Part shown: piece after piece, positions 54,057 to 63,066 of the stretch
How the letters are laid out: each line of letters opens with the position of its first letter
Numbering within the stretch: position 1 is the first letter of the stretch
Source of the DNA: Clostridium aceticum
GTDB taxonomy: Bacteria > Bacillota > Clostridia > Peptostreptococcales > Natronincolaceae
DNA: 64,000 nt
Assembly: GCF_001042715.1 (NCBI RefSeq)
Contig: NZ_CP009687.1
Span: 248,001-312,000, forward strand
Direction of reading: 5' to 3'
Position numbers and translations under genes: made by a program
The notes under the pieces: model-generated
What the model saw: the letters and a program-made list of their open reading frames with translations, nothing else
Databases searched by the model: none
Told to the model about the DNA's origin: nothing

Positions 54057-55076
54057 TTGAAAAAGAAGTTAAGTTTATTATTATGCATGGTTTTGGTGGT
54101 GTCTTTATTAGCTGCCTGTGGCCAAAAAGAACCAGCACCAGCAGCTGGGGGGGAAGATGTTGCCTTTGAAGGGGTAAAATATCGTTTAGCACACGTAGTA
54201 AATGAAAATGACAGCTTTCATATTGCAGCAGAAAAGTTCAAGGCGCTAGTAGAGGAAAGAACAGAGGGGAAAGTGGAAATAGAACTTCATCCAAATGCCA
54301 CATTAGGTGACGAAAGAACTTTACTAGAGGGTATGCAAATGGGCACTATTGATATGGGGGTTATTACCAATGGACCTATCGCTAACTTTGTACCGGAGGT
54401 AGCAGTATTTGAACTTCCTTTCCTATTTAGCAACCGCGAAGAGGCTTATGGCGTTTTAGATGGTACTGTAGGAAAAGAAATCCTAAAAAAGATGGAAGAT
54501 GTTAATTTAAAGGGGTTAGCTTTTGCAGAGAGAGGTTTTAGAAACCTTACGAACTCTAAGCGTGCTGTTGCTACACCTAATGATATGCAGGGATTAAGGA
54601 TAAGAGTTATGGAAAATCCAGTGTATATCGATACCTTCCAAGCGTTAGGTGCAAACACAGTTCCAATGGCATGGACCGAAACACTTACAGCACTACAGCA
54701 GGGAACGATTGATGGTCAAGAAAATCCAGTTGTCGTAATCCATTCCTTTAAGTTAGATGAAACCCAGAAGCATCTTTCACTATCAAGACATACCTATTCA
54801 CCAGCTACGATTATGATGAGTTTGAAAGAATTTAATAAGTTGCCAGCGGACATTCAAGAAATTATTGAGAAATCTGCACAAGAGGCAGCAGAATATGCAA
54901 GAGCAGTGAATACAGAAAGCGAAGAAGTACAATTACAAGAATTGATAGAAAGAGGTATGGAGATTACAGAGGTAGATGTGGAAGCTTTCCAAGCAGCGGT
55001 TAGCTCTGTATATGATAAATACAGAAATCAGTATGGAGAATACATGGACAAGATACAGGCAGAATTGAATAAATAA
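54057..55076 (+). CDS. dctP: TRAP transporter substrate-binding protein DctP
   Basis: The 339-residue lipoprotein (lipobox LLAAC, Cys21) binds a small carboxylate outside the cell and delivers it to DctQM. DctP motifs are HPNATLGDERTLLEGMQMG, ELPFLFSNREEAY, LRIRVMENPVYID and TLTALQQGTIDGQENP; the conserved Arg in the RIRVMENP segment binds the ligand carboxylate. It starts at TTG with AGGGGGAAATC before it. Substrate is unknown. Confidence 0.92.
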   Translation: MKKKLSLLLCMVLVVSLLAACGQKEPAPAAGGEDVAFEGVKYRLAHVVNENDSFHIAAEKFKALVEERTEGKVEIELHPNATLGDERTLLEGMQMGTIDMGVITNGPIANFVPEVAVFELPFLFSNREEAYGVLDGTVGKEILKKMEDVNLKGLAFAERGFRNLTNSKRAVATPNDMQGLRIRVMENPVYIDTFQALGANTVPMAWTETLTALQQGTIDGQENPVVVIHSFKLDETQKHLSLSRHTYSPATIMMSLKEFNKLPADIQEIIEKSAQEAAEYARAVNTESEEVQLQELIERGMEITEVDVEAFQAAVSSVYDKYRNQYGEYMDKIQAELNK

Positions 55077-55080
55077 AGTT

Positions 55081-55123
55081 TTTCAAATTAGCCTTGGTAA
55101 CTATTACCAAGGCTAATTTGAAA
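55081..55123. promoter_or_regulatory. Perfect 20-bp stem-loop between dctP and dctQ
   Basis: Bases 55081-55100 pair exactly with 55104-55123 around the loop CTA. It lies 5 bases after the dctP stop. Such hairpins protect the upstream mRNA or partly terminate, giving more DctP than DctQM. Confidence 0.78.
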
Positions 55124-55139
55124 ACAAAGGGGGATCAGA

Positions 55140-55634
55140 ATGAAATTGTCCTATTCTATGAAAAGAATCAGTGATTTATTAGATTGGATTATGGTAAGAG
55201 TTGTTTTTATAGGTATTGTGGGGATGATTATATCCATTACCCTGCAAATCATCTTTAGGGTATTTTTTAGTGCCCTTGTATGGACAGAGGAAGCTGCTAG
55301 ATACTTATTAATTTGGAGTAGTTTTTTAGGGGCTACTTTAGCTTATAAAAGAAAAATGCATATAGCGGTTACTTTTGGGGTAGAGCAGTTGCCTAGAAAA
55401 TTAAAAAAAGTAGTGATGTTACTCAGTATTGTTTTGTCGATGTTTTTCTTCGGGGTATGTGCCTACTATGGACTAGAACTAATAAAAATGCAAATTTTTC
55501 AACTTTCTCCTGCTCTTCGACTTCCTATGAAATATGTTTACCTAGGTATTCCTTTAAGCTTTGCCATCATGTTTATACATGGATTAGCCTTCTTGTTTGA
55601 GATGCTAACGAAGCACGGGGAGGTGGAAGTGTAG
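55140..55634 (+). CDS. dctQ: TRAP transporter small membrane subunit DctQ
   Basis: The 164-residue protein has four membrane helices and the DctQ motif FSALVWTEEAARYLLIWSSF with the conserved Trp-Glu. It works with DctM. Its stop is directly followed by the dctM start. Confidence 0.9.
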   Translation: MKLSYSMKRISDLLDWIMVRVVFIGIVGMIISITLQIIFRVFFSALVWTEEAARYLLIWSSFLGATLAYKRKMHIAVTFGVEQLPRKLKKVVMLLSIVLSMFFFGVCAYYGLELIKMQIFQLSPALRLPMKYVYLGIPLSFAIMFIHGLAFLFEMLTKHGEVEV

Positions 55635-56882
55635 ATGGGTGCAATTATCTTTTTTTCTTTCTTGTTTTTTATGTTACTAGGTATTCCTGTGGCGGTGGCC
55701 ATCGGATTGGCCTCTTATGTTGTGTTGGTGAAGGAAGGCATGCCTTTATTGGTGATGGTGCAGAGAATGTTTGCTGGAACCGATACATTTCCGCTAATTG
55801 CAGTACCCTTTTTTATCTTGGCAGGGGACCTTTTAGCCAAGGGAAAGGTATCAGAAAAGTTGGTGGACTTTGCTGACGCCATCTTCGGATTTTTAAAGGG
55901 GGGCCTATCTGTAGTATGTGTTTTAGCTTCAATGTTTTTTGCTGCTATCTCGGGTTCTGGTGCAGCCACTACAGCAGCGGTAGGGACCCCACTTATACCA
56001 GAGCTAAAAAAGAAAGGCTATGATGAAGCTACCTCCGCTGCTCTTATAGCCGCCAGCGGAACCATTGGTGTAGTTATCCCACCTTCTGTTCCAATGATTT
56101 TATATGCGGTGATTGCAGACCAATCTGTAGAAAAGTTATTTATAGGGGGATTTTTACCAGGGTTACTGATGGGACTGATGTTAATTACTATTGCTATAAG
56201 GCATGCTTATAAGAATAATTACCCTAAAGGTTCACCTTTTTCTGTCAAAAATGTTATCAAAACCTTTAAGGAAGCTATATGGGGGATTTTAACTCCAGTG
56301 ATCATATTAGGTGGTATTTTTACAGGGATTTTCACACCCTCCGAAGCAGCGGTAATTGCGGTAAATTATTCTCTGTTGGTAGCGCTGTTCGTTTACAAAG
56401 ATATGAAGTTAAAGGATGTTTTTGACATTATATGTAGATCAGCCATTACGATGTCTGTGGTGATGTTTATTATTGCTACCTCCAGCATACTAAGCTGGGT
56501 GTTGGCATATTATAGTATACCTACTGCTATTGCTAATGGTGTTTTATCTCTATCTAGCAATAAATATATCATTATGCTTTTGATTACTTTAATTATTGTC
56601 ATAGCAGGGGTATTTATGGAGACTGCCTCTGCATTAATCATATTGACACCAGTATTTTTACCTTTGGTGAGGGAGATCGGTGTTGATCTTGTTCATTTTG
56701 GTTTAATTATTGTAGTAGGGTTAGCCATTGGTATGATTACACCACCAGTAGCGATTAATCTGTACGTAGCTAGTACTGTAACGGGTCTACCTATTGAAAA
56801 AATAACAAAATCTATTTTACCCTTTATGTTAGGATTACTAGTAGTATTGTTACTACTAGTATATATACCACTGTTTTTTTAA
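55635..56882 (+). CDS. dctM: TRAP transporter large membrane subunit DctM
   Basis: The 415-residue protein has about twelve membrane segments and the family patterns IPVAVAIGLASYV, LIAVPFFILAGDLL, SGSGAATTAAVGTPLIP, GTIGVVIPPSVPMILYAV and MITPPVAINLYV. It drives sodium-coupled uptake of the DctP-bound solute. Confidence 0.94.
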   Translation: MGAIIFFSFLFFMLLGIPVAVAIGLASYVVLVKEGMPLLVMVQRMFAGTDTFPLIAVPFFILAGDLLAKGKVSEKLVDFADAIFGFLKGGLSVVCVLASMFFAAISGSGAATTAAVGTPLIPELKKKGYDEATSAALIAASGTIGVVIPPSVPMILYAVIADQSVEKLFIGGFLPGLLMGLMLITIAIRHAYKNNYPKGSPFSVKNVIKTFKEAIWGILTPVIILGGIFTGIFTPSEAAVIAVNYSLLVALFVYKDMKLKDVFDIICRSAITMSVVMFIIATSSILSWVLAYYSIPTAIANGVLSLSSNKYIIMLLITLIIVIAGVFMETASALIILTPVFLPLVREIGVDLVHFGLIIVVGLAIGMITPPVAINLYVASTVTGLPIEKITKSILPFMLGLLVVLLLLVYIPLFF

Positions 56883-56887
56883 TGGAT

Positions 56888-56925
56888 AAAAGCCATGGAG
56901 ATATGCAGATCTTCATGGCTTTTGC
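56888..56925 (+). terminator. TRAP operon terminator
   Basis: AAAAGCCATGGAGAT pairs with ATCTTCATGGCTTTT around a short loop, followed by a short T-rich run. Confidence 0.75.
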
Positions 56926-57121
56926 TATTTATCAAAACCATTACTTAAAAAAGTTTTGTAAATTATCAAATTTTATATTATAATGAAATTATTGGATAGA
57001 CATGTACAGTTGTTTTCCAATGAAATACATATTGCTATTTAATGACAATATGTATAATAAATGGGTTCGATGGAAAATACAGAGATCCCATACAAAAAAG
57101 AAGAATCAAGGGGGAGTTCAC

Positions 57122-58312
57122 ATGAAAAAATGGCTTTCAATTTTATTGGTAATGCTGTTGGTACTATCGTTAGGATTAACAGGCTGTAGCAGCCAAGCAC
57201 CAGCAGATACACCAGCACCTGACGAGGGAGAAGTTTCAGAGGCATCAGATGATGTAATTAGAATTGGTGTTTTTGAACCAATTACTGGTGCCAATGCTGC
57301 CGGTGGGGCACTAGAAGTGGAAGGTGTTAGATTAGCAAATGAATTATATCCAGAGGTATTAGGTAAGAGAGTAGAGCTTGTTATTTCTGATAATAAGTCT
57401 GACGTTGTTGAGGCAGCCAGTGCAGCAGCTAGACTTGTGGAAAGAGACAAAGTTACAGCGATTATTGGAAGTTGGGGTAGTGGTTATTCTATAGCAGCTG
57501 GAGATATCGTTAGAGATGCTGAAGTACCAGCAGTTGCTGCATCTGCTACAAATCCACTAGTTACTCAAGGAAATGATTATTATTTTAGAGTATGCTTTAT
57601 CGATCCATTCCAAGGAACTGTTATGGCAAACTACGCTTTCAACAATCTTGGAGCGAAGAAGGCAGCAATTATGCAAGAGGTTTCTAATGACTACGCTGTT
57701 GGTTTAGCTAAGTTCTTTACAGATTCCTTTAACGAACTAACTGGTGATGACAGTGCCATTGTTGAGGTAGCTAACTATAATACTGGAGATCAAGATTTTT
57801 CTTCACAATTATTAAATATTGCTGCTAAAAACCCAGATGTAATTTTCGCACCTGGTAATTTCACTGAATCTGCTCTAGTGATTCAGCAAGCAAGACAATT
57901 AGGAATTAATATCCCTATTATTGGTGGAGATACTTGGGAAACACCAGAATTCATTGATATCGGCCAAGATCATGTAGAAGGTGCTGTATTCTCAACCTTC
58001 TTTACATCTGAAACACCGATTACAAAAGAATCAGAATTTTTCTTAGATGCTTATAGAAGCAAGTATGGTAAAGAGCCTGCTGCCGTTACAGCACTAGGTT
58101 ATGATGCTTACATATTAATTCTTGATGCTATTGAAAGAGCAGGTACTACAGATACGGTGGCGATTAGAGATGAAATTGCTAAAACAACAGGTTTTGAAGG
58201 AGCTGCTGGGGTGATTACGCTAGATGCCAACGGTGACGCTGTAAAGAGTGCTGTTATCAAAACTGTAAAAAATGGTGAATTTGTATACTTAGATACAATA
58301 GAGCCTTATTAG
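57122..58312 (+). CDS. livJ: Branched-chain amino acid-type ABC transporter substrate-binding protein
   Basis: The 396-residue lipoprotein has lipobox GLTGC (Cys22) and then the periplasmic-binding type I fold: IRIGVFEPITGANAAGG, LVISDNKSDVVEAASAA, RDAEVPAVAASATNP. It binds branched-chain or related amino acids and is encoded with the permeases and ATPases that follow. The ATG at 57122 with GGGGGAGTTCAC before it is preferred over any earlier start because the signal peptide starts here. Confidence 0.9.
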   Translation: MKKWLSILLVMLLVLSLGLTGCSSQAPADTPAPDEGEVSEASDDVIRIGVFEPITGANAAGGALEVEGVRLANELYPEVLGKRVELVISDNKSDVVEAASAAARLVERDKVTAIIGSWGSGYSIAAGDIVRDAEVPAVAASATNPLVTQGNDYYFRVCFIDPFQGTVMANYAFNNLGAKKAAIMQEVSNDYAVGLAKFFTDSFNELTGDDSAIVEVANYNTGDQDFSSQLLNIAAKNPDVIFAPGNFTESALVIQQARQLGINIPIIGGDTWETPEFIDIGQDHVEGAVFSTFFTSETPITKESEFFLDAYRSKYGKEPAAVTALGYDAYILILDAIERAGTTDTVAIRDEIAKTTGFEGAAGVITLDANGDAVKSAVIKTVKNGEFVYLDTIEPY

Positions 58313-58332
58313 AAAGATAATTTCAAAAAATG

Positions 58333-58360
58333 CGCTTCCCTCTTGTTTTAGAGGGAAGCG
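58333..58360. promoter_or_regulatory. Stem-loop between livJ and livH
   Basis: CGCTTCCCTC pairs with GAGGGAAGCG (10 bp). Without a T run it probably protects or attenuates the mRNA, so more binding protein than permease is made, as in the dctP-dctQ gap. Confidence 0.65.
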
Positions 58361-58424
58361 TAGTTATGTGATATACCAAATGGAAAAATTAGTATATAAA
58401 TTCTAATGAGGTGGTGGACATATC

Positions 58425-59327
58425 ATGTTTCAAATGACTTTTGATCAGTTTATGCAGTACTTGACCAACGGGATATCACTGGGGAGTTTATACGCACTTA
58501 TTGCTATTGGTTATACGATGGTTTATGGAATTCTTCGACTTATTAACTTTGCCCATGGTGAGATTTTTATGATGTCCTTATATTTTGCTTTTTATGGTGT
58601 TAGTATATTTAATATGCCATGGTATCTATCCTTTTTAGTGGCGATTATTATGACCGCAGCATTGGGGATGCTGGTAGAAAGAGCGGCATACAAACCATTA
58701 AGAGATTCCCCGAGGATTACCATTATGGTTTCCGCCATTGGAGCCTCCTTTTTTATTCAAAACCTTTCTATTGTTATTTTTGGCGGTAGACCGAAGGCTT
58801 TTCCAAATGTAAAGCTGTTAACAGATGTTATGCAGATTGGCGCTGTCTCTCTTCAAAGATTAACATTAATTATTCCTGTTGTAACGATTATCTTATTGTT
58901 TAGCTTATTATTTTTAGTAAATAAGACAAAAACAGGTATGGCAATGCGGGCTGTATCTAAGGACCATGAAACTGCTAGATTGATGGGAATTGATGTCAAT
59001 AGAATTATCACCATTACCTTTGGTATAGGTTCTATTTTAGCAGCCATCGGAGGGATTATGTGGGGGGCGAAGTTTCCACAAATTCAGCCAGCAATGGGGG
59101 TTATGCCAGGATTGAAATGTTTTGTTGCTGCTGTTGTAGGCGGCATTGGTAATATTACGGGAGCGGTAATTGGAGGATTTATTCTTGGCGTAGGGGAGAT
59201 TATGCTCATCGCATTTTTACCAAATTTAACTGGTTATCGTGATGCCTTCGCTTTTGTATTGTTGATTGTTATTCTCCTATTTAAGCCAACGGGCATCATG
59301 GGAGAAAAAATATCGGAGAAGGTGTAG
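58425..59327 (+). CDS. livH: Branched-chain amino acid ABC permease LivH
   Basis: The 300-residue membrane protein has about eight helices and the family signature (LYALIAIGYTMVYGILRLINFAHG; ETARLMGIDVNRIITITFGIGS; VVGGIGNITGAVIGGFILG). It partners with LivM to form the channel. RBS GAGGTGGTGG. Confidence 0.92.
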   Translation: MFQMTFDQFMQYLTNGISLGSLYALIAIGYTMVYGILRLINFAHGEIFMMSLYFAFYGVSIFNMPWYLSFLVAIIMTAALGMLVERAAYKPLRDSPRITIMVSAIGASFFIQNLSIVIFGGRPKAFPNVKLLTDVMQIGAVSLQRLTLIIPVVTIILLFSLLFLVNKTKTGMAMRAVSKDHETARLMGIDVNRIITITFGIGSILAAIGGIMWGAKFPQIQPAMGVMPGLKCFVAAVVGGIGNITGAVIGGFILGVGEIMLIAFLPNLTGYRDAFAFVLLIVILLFKPTGIMGEKISEKV

Positions 59328-59330
59328 ACT

Positions 59331-60386
59331 ATGAAGAAGAGAAATGTAATTTTAACCATCTTATCTATTATTTTATTAGTAGCATTTCTAGGGTATGCCA
59401 ATAAAAACTTTGACGCTTATAAAGTAAGAATTCTGAACCTATGTGCCATTTATGTTGTACTAGGACTTAGTATGAACCTAATCAATGGTTTCACCGGCTT
59501 GTTTTCTTTAGGACATGCTGGCTTCATGGCGGTGGGGGCTTATACAACCGCTTTATTGACCATGACACCGGAAAGTAAGGAGATGACCTTTTTCCTAGAA
59601 CCTATTATCGCACCATTGGCGGAGGTGACGTTGCCTTTCTTTATAGCATTGCTGCTGGGGGGCTTGTTAGCAGCCTTTGTAGCTTTCTTGATTGGTGCAC
59701 CTACCTTAAGGCTAAGGGGAGATTATTTAGCTATTGCAACCTTAGGGTTTTCAGAGATTATCCGTATTATTTTTACCAATACGCAAAATATCACCAATGG
59801 ACCTTTAGGATTGAAATCCATCCCTAATACAACCAACCTTTGGTGGAGCTTTGGTACGATGCTTTTTACAATCATGGTAATGGTTTCTTTGATTAAAAGC
59901 AGTTATGGAAAAGCCTTTAAAGCTATTCGAGAAGATGAAATTGCTGCAGAAAGTATGGGGGTTAACTTATTTAAGCATAAGGTAATGTCTTTTGTCATTG
60001 GTGCTTTTTTTGCTGGTGTAGGGGGAGGTCTATTAGGAAACCTACTGGGCACCATTAACCCTATGATGTTCCGATTTGTTTTAACCTTTAATGTATTATT
60101 GATTATTGTTTTAGGTGGTATGGGAAGTATCACAGGAACAGTAATCTCTGCTTTTGTTGTAACAGCAGGTCTAGAATACTTGAGATTTTTAGATGAGTCT
60201 ATTAACCTTGGTTTCATTAGACTAGAGGGAATTGCTGGACTCCGAATGGTGGTTTTTTCTGCTTTATTGATGATTGTAGTTATTTTCTTTAGAAATGGTT
60301 TAATGGGTACCAATGAATTTAGCTGGGATAAACTTTTTAACTTCTTTCAAAGAAGACCCTTTAGCAAGAAGGGGGTAGGACAATAA
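59331..60386 (+). CDS. livM: Branched-chain amino acid ABC permease LivM
   Basis: The 351-residue permease shows LSMNLINGFTGLFSLGHAG, LRGDYLAIATLGFSEIIRI and ILGGMGSITGTVISAF-type segments (here IVLGGMGSITGT). It begins three bases after livH and ends overlapping livG by one base. Confidence 0.92.
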   Translation: MKKRNVILTILSIILLVAFLGYANKNFDAYKVRILNLCAIYVVLGLSMNLINGFTGLFSLGHAGFMAVGAYTTALLTMTPESKEMTFFLEPIIAPLAEVTLPFFIALLLGGLLAAFVAFLIGAPTLRLRGDYLAIATLGFSEIIRIIFTNTQNITNGPLGLKSIPNTTNLWWSFGTMLFTIMVMVSLIKSSYGKAFKAIREDEIAAESMGVNLFKHKVMSFVIGAFFAGVGGGLLGNLLGTINPMMFRFVLTFNVLLIIVLGGMGSITGTVISAFVVTAGLEYLRFLDESINLGFIRLEGIAGLRMVVFSALLMIVVIFFRNGLMGTNEFSWDKLFNFFQRRPFSKKGVGQ

Positions 60387-61189
60387 TGACAATATTAAAG
60401 ACAGATCATATTACAATGCGATTTGGAGGTTTAACTGCTGTTAAAGAGTTCAATCTTGAGATTCATCAAGGGGAAATTGTTGCTTTGATTGGCCCTAATG
60501 GAGCGGGAAAGACAACTGCCTTCAACATGATTACAGGGGTTTATAGACCTACAGAAGGCAAAATTATTTTTAACAATGGACAAATTACAGGCTTAAAACC
60601 CCATGAGATTACAAAACGGGGGATGGCTAGAACCTTTCAAAATATTCGTTTATTTAAAGAACTGAGTGTATTGGACAATGTTTTCATTGCTAACCATCTA
60701 CACTTAAAATCCAATCTGCTTCAATCGATTGGCGGGAAGATGTACCCTGACTTTTTAGATAAAATATGGCAGCCTAAGTATAAAAAAGAAGAAAAAGAAA
60801 TTTTAGAAAAATCCCACATGCTGTTGGAAAAGGTAGGACTAGTAGATTTAAGACACGAAAAAGCCAGTAGTTTGCCTTATGGGGTTCAGAGAAAGTTAGA
60901 AATTGCTAGAGCCCTAGCTACTGATCCTAAGCTGCTATTGCTGGACGAACCTGCTGCAGGAATGAATCCAAAGGAAACCAATGATTTAACGGATTTTATC
61001 AGACAAATTCGAGATGAGTTTGATCTAACGATCTTCCTGATTGAACACCATATGCAGGTGGTTATGGATATATCCAATAGAATTTATGTTTTAGACTATG
61101 GTGTTACGATTGCAGAGGGAAGCCCCTATGAGATTCAGAATAATGAGAGAGTAATTCAAGCCTACTTGGGGGTGAGTGAAGATGCTTAA
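60386..61189 (+). CDS. livG: Branched-chain amino acid ABC ATPase LivG
   Basis: The 267-residue ATPase has Walker A GPNGAGKTTAFNMITG, a signature region LPYGVQRKLEIARAL and Walker B LLLLDEPAAGMNP with switch His in LIEHHM. It energises transport with LivF. Its end overlaps livF. Confidence 0.93.
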   Translation: MTILKTDHITMRFGGLTAVKEFNLEIHQGEIVALIGPNGAGKTTAFNMITGVYRPTEGKIIFNNGQITGLKPHEITKRGMARTFQNIRLFKELSVLDNVFIANHLHLKSNLLQSIGGKMYPDFLDKIWQPKYKKEEKEILEKSHMLLEKVGLVDLRHEKASSLPYGVQRKLEIARALATDPKLLLLDEPAAGMNPKETNDLTDFIRQIRDEFDLTIFLIEHHMQVVMDISNRIYVLDYGVTIAEGSPYEIQNNERVIQAYLGVSEDA

Positions 61190-61898
61190 AATAGAAGATT
61201 TAAAGGTTTCCTATGGAGGTATTCAAGCCTTAAAGGGAATTAATTTAGAAGTACAAGAGGGAAAAATTGTTGCCTTAATCGGAGCCAATGGTGCTGGTAA
61301 AAGTACTACCCTTCGTTCTATCGTGGGTTTGACCAAGCCAGAGGCAGGCAAGATCACTTATCATGGAGAAGATTTATCTAAGGTACAAACCAAAGATATG
61401 GTAAGTAAGGGTATCACCCTTGTACCAGAGGGTAGAAGGGTTTTTTCTAACTTAACGGTACTGGAAAATATAAAAATAGGTGCCTTTTATAGAAAAGATG
61501 AAAAAAATATTAAAGAAGATATAGAGTGGGTTTACTCCTTATTTCCGAGGTTAAAAGAAAGAACGTGGCAGTTGGCAGGGACCCTATCTGGTGGTGAACA
61601 ACAGATGCTGGCGGTAGGCAGAGCACTGATGTCAAGACCGAAGCTTTTGATGATGGATGAACCTTCTTTAGGATTAGCGCCTTTGATTGTAAAGGAAATT
61701 TTCAATATTATTGAAGAAATCCATAAGCAGGGGGTAACGATTCTTTTGATAGAACAAAACGCTAATGTGTCCTTAAAGATCGCTCATCAAGCCTATGTTA
61801 TGGAAACAGGAACCATTACCCTTGAGGGTACGGGAAAAGAATTGTTGACTAACGAAGAAGTGAAAAAAGCATATCTTGGCGAAAGCGTGCATGGATAA
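61182..61898 (+). CDS. livF: Branched-chain amino acid ABC ATPase LivF
   Basis: The 238-residue ATPase has Walker A GANGAGKSTTLRSIVG, signature LSGGEQQMLAVGRAL and Walker B LLMMDEPSLGLAP. The ATG at 61182 carries GGGGGTGAG and lies inside livG, so the two ATPases are coupled. An upstream GTG at 61176 is too close to that ribosome site. Confidence 0.93.
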   Translation: MLKIEDLKVSYGGIQALKGINLEVQEGKIVALIGANGAGKSTTLRSIVGLTKPEAGKITYHGEDLSKVQTKDMVSKGITLVPEGRRVFSNLTVLENIKIGAFYRKDEKNIKEDIEWVYSLFPRLKERTWQLAGTLSGGEQQMLAVGRALMSRPKLLMMDEPSLGLAPLIVKEIFNIIEEIHKQGVTILLIEQNANVSLKIAHQAYVMETGTITLEGTGKELLTNEEVKKAYLGESVHG

Positions 61899-61904
61899 TT
61901 AAAT

Positions 61905-62079
61905 AAAAAAACCTTTAGGCTATTAGGCGAGGTTACTAAAAAGTACTTTTGTCATCCTGAGCACTAGCGAAGGATCTTTGCAGACTAGATTCTTCACTGT
62001 GTTCAGAATGACAGACTGTGATGATATAACAAAAGTAAGACTTTTTTGGTAACCTGCTCTTAGTCCTAAGGGTTTTTTT
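61905..62079 (+). terminator. liv operon terminator interrupted by an insertion
   Basis: Arms AAAAAAACCTTTAGG (61905-61919) and CCTAAGGGTTTTTTT (62065-62079) would form a standard terminator, but 145 bases now separate them. Almost all of that is one palindromic element (61931-62053), which itself folds, so the outer stem may still close. Confidence 0.75.
61931..62053. repeat. 123-bp palindromic element in a terminator loop
   Basis: Ends GGTTACTAAAAAGT and ACTTTTTTGGTAACC are inverted. Internal arms GTCATCCTGAGCACTAGCGA and TTCTTCACTGTGTTCAGAAT are inverted again and match the 40.75 kb element. No coding sequence. Confidence 0.8.
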
Positions 62080-62095
62080 AGTTTAGGTAGGATAA

Positions 62096-62947
62096 TTACT
62101 GTTGAAGATGAACTTTAGCATGAATATAGTCTTCAATAGCAGTATCATAGGCTTTGCGTATCTTATCAATCATTGGGTTACTTGCAGAATCATAAACTTG
62201 ATCATCTACTTTAACGATGGGTAAAACCTTTGGCGAAGTACCGGTCATAAACAAACCCTCAGCTTCTTTTAAGAAGTCTAGAGAAATAGGGGTTTCTACT
62301 ATAGGGAGTCTTAAGGTTTTACATAAATCAATAATGCGATTTCGTGTAATCCCCTTTAGTACCTTTGCGGCTGGAGCTGTATAAAGTACCCCCTCTTTCA
62401 CCAAGAAGATATTAGATCGACTGCCCTCTGTAATCTGTTGATGTTGATCTAGTAGAATAGCTTCATAGGCACCTTTGGATTGCAGGGTTTCCTCCACCTG
62501 CTGACGAAAGTTTTTTAAAATAACCTTGGCATTGGGATTTTCTCTTTCGGCAGTATATAAAACGGCGGTTATTCCTTTTTTATATTGTTCTTTGCTGGGA
62601 TAATTGCTTTCAATAAAGAATAAAAATATGTTAGGAGAAGCTTCTTGCAGATTGTTTACAATAAGCTTTAAATTATAGTTATAGCAGTGATTGATCTCTA
62701 CTAATCTATAGATTTGTTTTCCTATAGCTTCTTTATCTATGCAAAAATCAAAACCCAACAATTGAAAGGATTGGTTTAAACGCTCTAGATGCTCCTCAAG
62801 GAAGAGAGGAACACCATGAATGATTCGAATTACTTCATAGACTGAAGTGGTTTTTATAATTTCATAGGGATCAAAGGCTTCGATAGGCGCAATTTCACCG
62901 TTAACTAAAAAGTAATCTTTGTGCATCTCTTTATGAGTTCCCTTCAT
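62096..62947 (-). CDS. Class IV aminotransferase (branched-chain or aminodeoxychorismate lyase-like)
   Basis: The 283-residue PLP enzyme has YEVIRIIHGVPLFLEEHLERL at the N-terminus, the PLP-lysine region VILKNFRQQVEETL and the binding motif QITEGSRSNIFLV plus GITRNRIIDLC. IlvE and PabC-type enzymes share this; with ilvD and liv genes nearby an amino acid transaminase is plausible. Start at 62947 after AATGGAGGTG; the longer reading frame upstream has no ribosome site. Confidence 0.85.
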   Translation of the reverse strand: MKGTHKEMHKDYFLVNGEIAPIEAFDPYEIIKTTSVYEVIRIIHGVPLFLEEHLERLNQSFQLLGFDFCIDKEAIGKQIYRLVEINHCYNYNLKLIVNNLQEASPNIFLFFIESNYPSKEQYKKGITAVLYTAERENPNAKVILKNFRQQVEETLQSKGAYEAILLDQHQQITEGSRSNIFLVKEGVLYTAPAAKVLKGITRNRIIDLCKTLRLPIVETPISLDFLKEAEGLFMTGTSPKVLPIVKVDDQVYDSASNPMIDKIRKAYDTAIEDYIHAKVHLQQ

Positions 62948-63014
62948 GATGACACCTCCATTTAATAAGATTATTTTACCACCCAATGAACAAAGTGAAA
63001 AGAAAAATTTATCG

Positions 63015-63044
63015 TTGCACACCCCCGTATAAGGGGGCTATAAT
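63015..63044 (+). promoter_or_regulatory. Promoter with palindromic operator in the spacer
   Basis: TTGCAC (63015-63020) and TATAAT (63039-63044) are 18 bases apart; the spacer is CCCCCGTATAAGGGGG with flanking bases, a palindrome of 5-bp arms. This is a plausible repressor or activator site for the permease genes. Confidence 0.6.
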
Positions 63045-63066
63045 GTTTATAAGGAGCGTGATAAAA

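Noticed and set aside
57002-57121. Longer N-terminus for the liv substrate-binding protein
   Set aside because: The added 40 residues precede a perfect lipoprotein signal and ribosome site at 57122.
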